The position numbers and the translations under genes were made by a program. This document shows, one piece after another, positions 1-11,600 of a DNA stretch of 64,000 nucleotides (the stretch's first letter is position 1; each line of letters begins with the position of its first letter). The notes beneath the pieces are model-generated. The model searched no databases. It saw nothing but the letters and a program-made list of their open reading frames with translations, and was not told the origin of the DNA. Source of the DNA: Chromobotia macracanthus (Eukaryota > Chordata > Actinopteri > Cypriniformes > Botiidae). The stretch spans positions 2,504,001 to 2,568,000 of the forward strand of contig JAZGTH010000101.1 in assembly GCA_036877525.1 (NCBI GenBank), in the 5' to 3' direction.

Positions 1-1290
1 AGCTTGAAGCTCCACCTAGTATTCCACCAAAAATTGATCCTGTCTGCTGTGAAGCTGGTTGTTGACCAGAACCACCAAACATAGAAAACAACGTTTTACC
101 CAGAGGTTCTTTTGGTTGTTCAGTCTTTTGAGATACAGGCTGAGGGGGAGGCCCTGATTTTGGTGTCTGATGAAGATTAGAGCCACTGAACATAGACAGT
201 AGTCCTGTTACTGGTGTATCTTTAGGTGGATCAGCCCCAGTTGATGGTGGAGTCTGATCTGAGGATCCAGATTGTGGAGAAGTCTGCTGAGAGCCAGAAC
301 CACTGATCATGGACAGTAACCCAGTGGCTGTTGTTTCTTTTGGAGGGACAGTGCCTGTTGTTTGATTTTGATTGGAAGAACCAATTTGTGTTGAAGACTG
401 CTGTGCAGTACTGCCACCAAACATAGAAAATAAACTCAGACCTGGTGTCTCCTTGACAGGAGCAGATTCTGATGGGTGATGCTGACTTGACAATCCAGAT
501 TTAGGTGAAGTCTGTTGCGTACTGGAACCACCAAACAAAGTCAGGATATTTTTACCTAGTGGCTCCTGAGAAGGTAAAGTTTGTGGTTGAGTCTGCTGCT
601 GACTGGAACCAGCAAACATGGACAGCAGCCCTTTGCCTGAAGATTCGTCTTTAGATGATGAGGTCCCAGAAAACATATCTCCAACAGAGAAACCAAACAG
701 CCCACTTGACTGCTTGGAAAAGGCTTCTGGTTTTGTTTCCCCATTTGGTGACATAGTTTGAGATCTCCCTGATGCTGGTTCTTTGTTAGTGTCAGTAGAT
801 GATATACAAGATTCAGAAGTGCTCTTTGCTTTAAATGACTGTGATACATTAGAAAATTCTGAATGATGACCTTGTCCACGGGTATTTATTGTTTGTTGTT
901 TCTGAATTCCCTTGGAAATTGTTGCTTGGTGGCAGTCCTTGTTTATGTCATTTTTCATTGGCGCAGATAATTCCTGTGAAGATAACTGTTGTAAATGTGT
1001 CTTTGATGACGTGTGAGGAGATGGACTTTCTATGTTAAAAAAATCCCCTATTGACCCAAAAATACTAGGGATTCCTTGTTTTCCTTGGTTTGTGGTTGAA
1101 TTGTTTATGCCAACAGGGATAGATCTATGTTTGTCTTGTTGTCCACTTACTGAGTGAGAGGATATAGAGGGCTCTGGTTGTTTTGGCTCCTCTATTCCCA
1201 CTGCTGTCTTGAAAAAGTTAAAAAACCCTCCTGAATGCTCAGATGGTTTTCCATCTTGTGTATCCACTGGCTGAGAATCTTCTGGAGGAA
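1..1290 (-). repeat. Phe/Met-motif array B inside unc13b giant exon
   Basis: In the reading frame that follows the 1753-1758 break, about ten more units occur: GGFFNFFKTAVG, SIFGSIGDFFN, GLFGFSVGDMFSG, GLLSMFAGSSQQQT, NILTLFGGSSTQQTS, LSLFSMFGGSTAQQSS, GLLSMISGSGSQQTS, GLLSMFSGSNLHQT and TLFSMFGGSGQQPAS. Five units between about 78 and 545 are spaced at about 112-118 bp (about 38 residues), more regular than array A. The core is [LF]LS-M-F-x-G-S followed by QQTSP. The array continues past the window edge. Confidence 0.8.
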
Positions 1291-4200
1291 CTGGTTTGGA
1301 GGTTACACTGGAAGAATTGCTGGAAGTTGAAATGGTAGAAACCAGCAATGTTGAAGGAATAGAAGACTCTTGTGACATTGTGGCTTGTCTAGCTAGTTTA
1401 GGTTTCTGAGATGAAAGGGGTGCACCCTGATAAGTTGTGGGAGCTGGTAGTTGTTGAGATGTTAAAACTCCAGATGTTGTTGAACATGTTTTGTTTGCCA
1501 ACTTATTTGTACCTTCTGACTGGACTGTTGCAAAAGACGAGTCACCTTTTATGATCTTTGATTTAAGATTCTGAAGACCTGTTGAGATAATATGTTTGCC
1601 TTGCTGATCAACATTTTGGGTTTCAGAAGATTTGGTAACTTTGCTCTGAATCTGTCCTGGATATGAGATGTCTTTGGCAATAGGTGACCTTGAGGGAGTT
1701 GCAGTTTTGGTTTCAGGACTTTTTCCAACAATGGAGGACAAAAAAGAAGATATTTTTTAATGGATCGATTTGGCTGCTCCTCCACAGTCTGGACTCTTTT
1801 TCGCCACACTTCTTCTGAAATTTCTTCTATGTGCTTTACTTGGACACCAGTGGATGAGCGGCGCCTCTGTTGAGGCTGGTAGCAGCTGTATTCAGCTGTT
1901 GTAGATGAATTTGTGGTAGGAGTAGCACCAAATGAAATGGAAACCTTATAAGATAGTAGTTCCTTTACTCCCCTGCTACTGATATTTGCAATGTTTTGGT
2001 CAGCATGATAACATGATAAGTCAATAGCTTCCTGAGAAGGATCCCAGTAATCATAATTGTTCTGAAGCTGTCTTGTATCCATCCTAACTTTGTTAAACTG
2101 ATAAGTGGAAAAATCAAGCGCCTGCTGTCTTTGATTAAGAACAGAGTCCTCAAACATCTGGGAGAAACGCTCCAAGTTCAGATTCATGATTTGGTTACCT
2201 TTTCTATAGGCTGCAGACAGATCAAGTGGTGCAGTCAGAAGTTCGGCTTCACTTTGCTCATGTCCTGGTAGCCAGATGAGCTCATCTTCATTGTAGAGAG
2301 GAATCTTAAAGCCACAAACTTTAACCATTTTATTATACAGCCAAGCACTAGGATAGGAGTCCCCTGTATTACCCCACTCTTCTTCTGGAGCACATGCATA
2401 GACATATTGACCAGATCCATCTGTCAGTAGGGCATAAATATACTCATAATCAGTGTAGACAAAATATCCACAATCGCCATCATCTGCAGGCCACCACATC
2501 CCTTGATCCAAAAGTGAAAGCCATTGGTGATACCACTCTGACTCCTCAAAGTAAATGTATTCCTCTATATCAACGTTGCTTGTCAAAGAGTTGTTCCAAT
2601 TATTGTAACATGTAGTTGCATTAATATGGTTTCCATTACTTCCCAGTTGACTGAAAATGTCTGATGTGCATTGATAGGTATGCTGTCCATTAGCTGAGTA
2701 AGACAGATGTGGAGGAGTTTCCTCAAAATAACCCTCATGATAGGCAATACTGTTTAGACTGTAATAACTATCTGCACTAAATGAGTGCCACTTTCCTTTC
2801 ATGCTCAAATTCAATACACCTTCACACTCCTGGATACTATTCACATCCAGACTGTTATAGCTATTCCACACTCTCTGTCTCATTGAATTATCTGAAATAT
2901 CTTTGGAATACTCTGGTTGACTATAGCTCTCTGCTTTGATGGTATGCCATCTTATCCCTGGCTGTGGACAATACTGTTGACTAACATCCATGTTTACATT
3001 ATTCAAACACTGAAAAGATTCTTGGAATTGATCACCTGATATATTTCTATTTCTATCAGGATAATAGCCCAGAGACTGATCATTCAGCTGTTGCCACAAA
3101 ATAGAATCTTGGATCCATGAGTTGTCATCATTGGGAATAAGTACATCATTTGCAAATGGTGATGAGTCTTGTTGATGACTATACTGTCCAGATATACTAT
3201 GTAAGGAAGGATAACTCTGCCTTAAATAATCCTGTGACATTATTGCTTGAGAGGAGCAACCAACAGGAAAGTTAGAAACATTTCCAATGTTATTTAAAGT
3301 GTTTCTCACATGACTCGAGGGCAAAAGGTTTTGGGAGTTAAATAAATGAGGTAAATGGCCAGTGCTGTTTGATAAGTATGAAGCACAATTTATTTGTGAC
3401 CTTGCATAACATGCGGGTGTCCTCAAATCAAGACTTTCTGTGTCATAGCTGTTAAGCTTGACAATTGGGTTATATACTTTGTGTCTAGAAAGTCCGGGGG
3501 AGATAGAGCTGAACTTCAAATGTGAACCTTCAACAATCTGATTCCCTGGTTTGGCATCTGCTGGGTTTTTGCCAAATGTTCTAGTTAAGAAATTTTGTTG
3601 AGTAAAGGGCTTTTGGTTTTGCATTTTAGCATGACTGTAGGAGGGTAGCTCAGGCAGTTGTCTATTTGATTGCCCTTGCTGAGCAGAAAGCTCTATTGGT
3701 ATTGTTTGCTGGTTCTGTTTCAGTTCCAATAAATTTTGGCTGTTTGGTGGTACATCTTCAGATGAGGATGTGAGCTTACTGAAAAGTCCAGAGAAAATAC
3801 CTGACTGTGAGAATGTATCTTGGTTGGCCTGATGAAAACTTTGTTTTGGGATGGATGGCTGTTGTGAACAAGGATGCTGCTTGTTTTTTTGAGTAAAAGG
3901 TGGTTTATTCAGTTCCTCTGTCTCAGCAGAGGACATTTTAGGTAGGGCAGAGAAGAGACCACCTGACTGGGATTTTTGTTTAAATGAGTTATCTTGAGAG
4001 AAAGCGCTTTGTTCTATTACATTTTGATGTTGAGGCTGGAGTGGAGTGGTCCGATTGTTCAATGTATGCATTGGTTGTGTTGACTGAGAGACAGAAACAT
4101 TATCTGAGGAGGTGAACTTGAAAAGGCCAGACAGAAGGCCATCTTGTTGAGAAGGTACTTGGTGGGATACACTTTCTGTTCGTCTAGGAGCATCTAATCT

Positions 4201-7072
4201 GCCTTTCTGATGTTGGTCTGATTGTTGATATTGGATTCTAGACTGTTGAGGAAGTTTGCAACTCTGTTCCTCTGCCTTCTGCTGAACAGGGGGTTGAGAG
4301 GTATTTTCACTGGCTGATTCCTGTTGCTGCTGTGCCATCTTTGCTTGAGTGTTTGGGACATTGTCAGTGGAGGAAAATTTGAAAATGCCAGACAAAATAC
4401 CTCCATGTTGGGGTGGTGCATTTGTCACTGTTGACTGGCCCTGAGAGAATTCACTGCCTTTGTGTTGAAGTGGTGGATGAGTTAATTCATTTTCTGTGGA
4501 GGAAACTTTAAACAGCCCAGAGAGAAGGGGGTTAGATACACTTTGTTGAGAATGAGGTTGGTTTTGTTGACAACTTTGTTGTTGATTTATTATTTGGGCA
4601 GACTGATTTCGCAGTTGTGGCGGATTAGGTTGAGTACTTGTTGTCATATCACCTATGGAGGCAAATTTCATAAATCCTGAGAGTAAACCACCTTGCTGTG
4701 GTTGATTAGGAGTGGCTTGGGAACTTGATGTATCCTCAGAGCTAGCTGACTTAAACAAACCAGAGAACAGGCCTTGACGTTCATAAAGAGATGTTTTTTG
4801 TTCTGTAGCATTAAGGACTTCAGTTGGACCAGGATTTTGGTGCCTAAATTGCATTTGTTCATTTGCAGAAACTGAATTATCTTGCTGCGTCCTTGTTACA
4901 TTCTGATTTGACCTTGAAGGAAGTAGAGAGCTCTTGGCAGCTGGAGAACCAGTCTGTGGGTCAGCTTGTGCAATCTTGAAAAAACTTGAAAACCAACCTG
5001 CTTCTGTGTTCCCCTTTGTCTCAAGTGGTTTTATGTGGTCTTGTGGTATTGTGTTTGTCACTGGGGTGTTGATTTTTTCAAGCACTGGGGATGAAACTAC
5101 ACCTGTAATTCTATTTGTGGCAGGAAGAGTTTGATTTGGCTTAACTGATTGCTGAGATGTACTTTGTGATGCACTTGCATCTTCACCAGATGCAAACTTG
5201 AACAATCCAGAAAATAGTCCTCCTTCAGCCTTTGGAGGTTGTGGGACAGATACATTGTCAGTAGGAAATGTTTGCTTTATTTTGCTTCCAAAGGAGGACT
5301 TATCCGATTGTTCTTCTACACTGATTGCATCACCTGCTGATCTGAACACAGGAAAAACTGCCTGTGTTTGAGTCTGAGAAGGTACTGGAGATTCATGTGA
5401 CAGTAATGAACTGAAAGATTTCTTGAAGGGACTAAAAAATCCTAACTCTTCAGGTGCTTTTTGTGTTTTGGGCTCAATGTGCATCTTTTCAGAAATATTT
5501 TTATCAGTTTTACATTTTAAATTGTCATTCACAACTCTAGATTGATCATCCAAGTGTTTTGCATCAAGATCAGTCATATCTAGACTGCCATTTTGAGAAT
5601 AATGTTTGGCCATCACATTCAGAGAGTTCACTTTTCCCAAAACTGAATTCACAGAGGTTGGTGTCTCATAAGTTGTGACACCACTGCATTTTTTAGACGT
5701 TCTATTTGGTTGGATTGGTTCGTTTACCCCCTGTGACTTGGCATCAGATGACAGGAAAGGCAAGAGAGATGGCATTGAAAACCTCCTATCAGACTGAAGC
5801 TCCTGAGTGGGGGAAACCACAGCTACTGGTGTAGGGCTTGGGGACTTTGGCATGAAGGAGAAAATGTTTGATATACCAGAACTAACAGGGACATTACCTG
5901 AAGTGTTTGATTGTTCGACAGTAATGGATTCCACATGTTTTGAGTTTGAAACAACTTTATCAGTTAAAGAACTAAATAATGAGCTCATGGCATTTTTTAC
6001 TCCCCCCACTCCATGGTCTGAAGGACCATCTGAATTTTTATCTTTGGCATCTGTGGGTTTTTCTTTTACTTCCTTAGAGGCGATACGTTGCCCATCTACA
6101 ACAGATTCTGTTCTTGCACTACCATGAGATGATAGCCTTGATTTGTTAGACTTGGGCAAGGATCCATATCTACTGATCTCTTCTTCTTTTTCAGCTAGAT
6201 ATTCTGATACAGTTTCAACCAGGCACTGTAGTTCATCCATAGGATCAACATATTCATCACTTGGCTCCTCTACAGGAGACAGCATGACCTCTGGAGCCCA
6301 ACCCCTAATTTTACCCTTCCCACTCTTCTTATCACGGTAACCCTGAAGCCTCTCAGTTGGACCAGCATAAATTGACGAGTATCCAAAGTGCCCATAATTC
6401 TTCCTTTCCTCATCCCTGAGTGCCTTAGCTAAAGAGGTCATTTCCTCCAACTCCTCTTCAGAGCCAACGGAAGGTGATTGTAGCTCTTCTGAACCTTCAG
6501 AATTAAAGCCTACATCTTCCGTTATTCTGGCTGCTTCCTCCTCCTGATATGCAACATAATTCTCCAATGTGTTTTCTAGCTTGTTTTTGGCCCACATTCT
6601 AGTTTTGTAGAGCAAGCCATTTTTGTATGGCATTAGGCATGGCATCATGTTTTCATCTGCCTCCTCCATTTCCTTCACTTGATGTAACACAAGTTCACCC
6701 CGTTTTTGATGGAAAGGTGCAAGATCAGGAAGAAAATGTTCAGCTCCAGCATGCTCCAGCCCTCCTGGATTCCTGATTTTTTTCCTTCGTCTTCGGTCAA
6801 TAGTGGCATAGCCTTCTGGGTAAGCAGCACCCAATGAAGCATTTTTGTTTTTGGTTGGAGATAGCTTTTTGATTTTGGGGTCATGGAAGGCCTTTGCACT
6901 TTGAATAATATCATTCTGTCTGTCCTTCTCATTAACCCATATCTGTTCTTCTCTATTAAGGAACTCATCCAGGGAACTTTTACCCTGTAGTTTGTATTTT
7001 ACCTCCCAGTCCTCAAAACCCATGCCTGAATCTACCGGGACAATCCTAACCCTACCCCTCTGATTAGGAGTT
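1..7072 (-). CDS. unc13b: Giant coding exon of unc13b
   Basis: The exon starts after an acceptor at 7073-7074. Codon 241 (Arg) is split across the junction with the 7788-7995 exon. It stays open for more than 5.5 kb (to a stop at 1549). After a one-base shift at the A-run opposite 1753-1758 it is open again to the window edge, giving at least about 2,350 codons. In order it encodes: a charged conserved-looking start (RTPNQRGRVRIVPVDSG, a basic DRRRRKK stretch, acidic EEELEEMTSLAKALRDEERK) in about residues 241-560; a Phe-motif array (about 600-1350); a Tyr/Asn/Ser-rich part (about 1450-1735); a Tyr/Trp-rich block (about 1735-1870); then a second Phe-motif array past the frame break. It is Gln- and Ser-rich and probably disordered. 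I infer that it is the fish counterpart of the long N-terminal region of brain Munc13-2. Confidence 0.82.
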
Positions 7073-7532
7073 CTACCAGAGATTAAAAAATAAGATGGAA
7101 GAAGATAAAAAAGGAGGGGGAAAGAAAGAAAAAGAAAATGCATTTCAACACAAGAAATAAAAGCTGACACCTGCAAAAACATGAAAATAGTGACCAAAGC
7201 AATGGGATGAAACAGAAACTTTAGAATTTGTTTAGAAATTTTCAATTTTATGTGAAAACTTACTGATTGAAGCATTACAACACTATTAAATGTCTTTCAA
7301 AATTACTAAAAAATAAATTTTACAAACATCTTAACATTTTTATTAAAAAAAAGTATGCATTTTAAAAGAAAATAAGAAAAATTATATTGAATTTACATTA
7401 TAACTATAACATGATGTTTACAAGAAACCAGGATGTACCGGGATGAATTGCAACCAACAGACTACTTGCCAGAAAACACAAAACAATAAATAAATACAAA
7501 GTATGAATAAATAAATGTGAATAGACAAATAA

Positions 7533-7589
<57 letters not shown>

Positions 7590-8540
7590 ATGTATATGTG
7601 TACATGTATATGTACATGTACATGTACATTTTATGATTGGCGCCCCGTTTTCCTTCAGGCCCAATGAGCAGAATATACCACAGAGCACCTTCAGGCAACC
7701 CCTTGTATAATTCCTGGTAGTCCCAAACTGTCAACAGCCCTGTTTACTAGCATATTTAATATGCATACTTTTTAGAATGGAACATACCTGTTTGCATGGT
7801 GATCCCTATAATCAAATTCAAAGCTATGCAGGGACTCAGCGCAGGAGTCCATGTGCTGCTGGAAGCGCGGCCCCATGGGATACTGGTGAAGCGAGGAGTT
7901 AGGCTGGGCTGTGGTGTGGTAGCGAGGAGGAAGACTACTGCTCGTCTCACTCCGATAGTCACTGTCCCTATCATCCATTGCACTGTCCAAATCATCTAAA
8001 GCTAAATAGACAGACAGACAGCTCAGAATGGACATACATAAATTAACAAATGTGTTTTGATGTACTAATTATACTATAAACCTTTTTAATTAAAACTGAC
8101 AGTATCCATTTAAAAAGGAACTTTTCAAGAAAATTTTCTAAATGTTCCTCTCTTTAACAAATTAGCCATACAGTACCAAATAGTGGAAGGAAATAAATTT
8201 AGGACATTTAAAACAAAGGAAACCAAAATATACACAATAACAACTTATGATAAACACTGGATATCTCAACAGGGGAAAGACCTAAAGGAAATAAGCTGGG
8301 AATATGTTCATGCATCCAACCTGAATAATACCAAAATACTCATGTAAATACATTCACTAGGAGAAAACTGGGGCAATGCATAATTAAAGTTGTATAGGAC
8401 ATAAATCAAAGATACAGGCAAATACAAATTCTACAAACAGGATACAGAAACTGGGCTGAAACTTTACTGACATAGTATGCAAATTCTCCTGATGTTTACT
8501 TGGTCTTTACAGATTAATTTCCTTAAATCTCATTTTTTGC

Positions 8541-8624
<84 letters not shown>

Positions 8625-11600
8625 CCAACTGGACTTAATCAAGCCTTATACAGTATATTTAATGCAGGTGACACTTAAGTTTAAGTCCACTAAATATTCT
8701 TTATCCATTCGTCCATCCTTTTGCATACACATGCATGTATATATCCATCTGTGGGATTGCATTTGTGAAAGAATATCTAAAAACTTAGGTGCTCAACTGA
8801 TGGCAAACAAGCACAGAAACAGATTTTAGGGTCCAACAGGGTTTTCAGGAAGGAATCTAGAATATAGGGTTATAATATAAAATCTGAACAGGAATTACAT
8901 ACTCTGGCTGTCGGCCCATCCGAAATAGCTACCTGGTGAGTTTCAGTAAAAATTAGAAGAGTGAGAAGAAAACGTACAGAAACAAAATCATTTACAAAGA
9001 CTGACAATTCAGTTACAATATGAATTCCCTCTTTCAATGTAAACTGAATGATAATGCATAATGCTTGAGCTCCAATCACATGACATATGTGAACATACAG
9101 TGTGTGCTATGCAAAGGTGACAAGAAGAGAAATCTAGAGAAGTGGAGAGTGCAGTGATGCCGTGGCTCCATCTAGTGCGGGAGGAGTTACTTACAGCACT
9201 GGGACGCAGCACATGGCAACGGGCGTCCTGCGACTTCATCCTGTAAGGGAAAATAACCAGTGAAGAAAAAACAAGTGTAACAACAGTCAACACATCACAT
9301 GTATACAATTGTATACTCATAACAATGCTATAGATAGTAACAAAAATTATGTCTAAAAAGTATGTCTGTTAATTACTGTTAAGAGTCTTAACAGCCTCTT
9401 CTACAGAACACGCAGACTCTAATGAATAAAAATGATGTGAACATCCACAGCAAACTTCTCACCTCATACAAGGGCCCAAAATTAAAAATCGTCAAGTCGC
9501 ATTGTTATTTAAACCACGTGTTGTTTAAATCACATTGCAAGGAGGAGTCTAACCTTTGCATGAGCAAATCAAATCAACAAAGACACAAACATACGAGTAT
9601 ATACTAATATAGTTCTGGAGTATATACTTTTTTTTAGAAGGCACGAGGTCAAACGTTTTATCTTTTATTATCACATAAAGCCAGAATGTCACACAGAGAA
9701 ACATTCTTTGCACTGTAATAAAGAAAAAATGGAAATAATGCAAAAACAAAATCCCAGCATTTTGGGATGCTGATTTATAGTTTAAGATTTTTTTTAATAA
9801 TGGTAACATTTTAGTATGGGGAACACATTTTCACCATTAGCTACTAATTTTGATATAGATTGCATGATTAAACTCTTAAACTCTGTTGTACAGATCTGTA
9901 CATGCATATTTTATAAGTCACATCAATGCATAGCAAAACTGCTCCAAGCACACAGGCACACACATGCTGATCTCATACCACAGCTGATGTCACACTAACT
10001 ATTAAATAACAAAGGAAAGCAGAGAAAAAAACATTAAACAAATATTTGACCTGTCAACTGATGCTCAGTGGAAACTGATATCATAAAATGTAATTAATGT
10101 AGACATTCTTAGTTTATTGTTGCACATTAAGTTACAGTAAAAAATGTGAACATTTCTGTAGTGATTTCTGGTAAACATTATCTATATTTTTGATAAGTAT
10201 GATGAATGCATTTAGGCCGAAAACAAACCTTTTAAAGCATTAAATAAATAAATAATGTTTAATAATGTTCCACCAAATGTTTCTATGTTAAGTAAATAAC
10301 CAATGACTGTCTGTGTATAAATATACATATACATATATTTGTGTTATAACCAAATCTCAGTCAGACTGTACCTCATCATGCATGCCCATAGCATTGATGC
10401 GTTCCAATTTACCAGTCCAATATCGAGCCTCATCTTCTGGAATTTCTGGGGGAGAGATGAGAGTTGTGAGGTGTCCCACAGTCCAAAACATTTGGAGTTT
10501 TATGTATCAGATCACTTTAAACGTATAATGAACTACTTGTCTGAGGGACCTTAAAACTAGTCTGCCAGTTAAAAGACATTACATGACACTTGACTTAAAA
10601 AAACAAGTACTTGGACAAAGGGATGCTGTGTTCTTGAAATACAGCTCTACTGTATTTGCTATATCTGTAGGCATACAGTAGCTTATGCAATGGTTCAATT
10701 AAATGTTATACAGGTACAATTTTCAATCTTACACAGTACAATTTGTGTATCTGACTTAAATCGGTTTAGTTGTTTGTAATCTGAACAACCAATGTGTAAT
10801 CTGATTTTTACAAACCCGACCCAAAAGCATATCCTCATTGACATCTGGTGTAAAATAAGATTTTTTGAAAAGCATTTTAGTTAGATCAGATTTCACTATC
10901 TGCATGTCATTCGGAACAAATGCATGTCAACAAAGTTTTGCATACTCTTTCTCCATTTTCTTCCACTTTCTACATCCGAACTACAAGGCACTTGCTATAC
11001 AATGAATTGGAAGCAATGTATCTGGCTTGTTGTTTATTAAGCAGAGTTATTATTATAAAAAAAATAAAAATCTGTCTCTACTGAGGTCCCATAATAGTTA
11101 GGAGGCTGCTACCTTATAAAACTGCATATGTATAAAGTCCATATCACACAAAATCCTTTGAAGGCATATGGGACACTGGAGGGCTGAACATGAGGAGAGG
11201 AGCTTCAAAGTGCCCAGATGAAACAGTCAGACTCATGAATGGGATCAATGGCAGATAACCAGGCCAAATATGACACGTATGAAGGTTCGACCTTTCACAC
11301 CTCAACAACCTGCAGCTTGTTTATTGACACACAGATTACTGCACCCCCATTTACTCCCAATTTATCCCTGAGCTTCATTCACAAAGGCCACAGCTGGCAA
11401 ACATTTATTTATTTCCACCTTACACAAAAAGTGTTTCACAAAGAGGAGCAAATCAAAGTGATGCATTCAAATAAAAATAACTATTCTTTTATCTCTCTGA
11501 TCCTAGTTTTATAATAAACAGCATTATATAAGTATTCACATACTTGAATATATTACCAAGTTAAGTCTAGTAGTATTACTCTGATTGGTCTGATTGGAAA

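Noticed and set aside
1745..1790. Small intron or programmed -1 frameshift to explain the unc13b frame change
   Set aside because: No GT/AG pair fits without loss of motif sequence, and the slippery site is imperfect (T AAA AAA); a missing A is simpler. Kept as a check item only.
7073..7275. Start codon at 7275 as the beginning of a separate 1,908-aa protein
   Set aside because: The stretch 7073-7275 is intron; a consensus acceptor at 7073-7074 joins in frame to the upstream unc13b exon.
7404..7734. Open frames over the TG/TATG repeat encoding His-Thr strings
   Set aside because: Produced by the microsatellite; no splice or family support.
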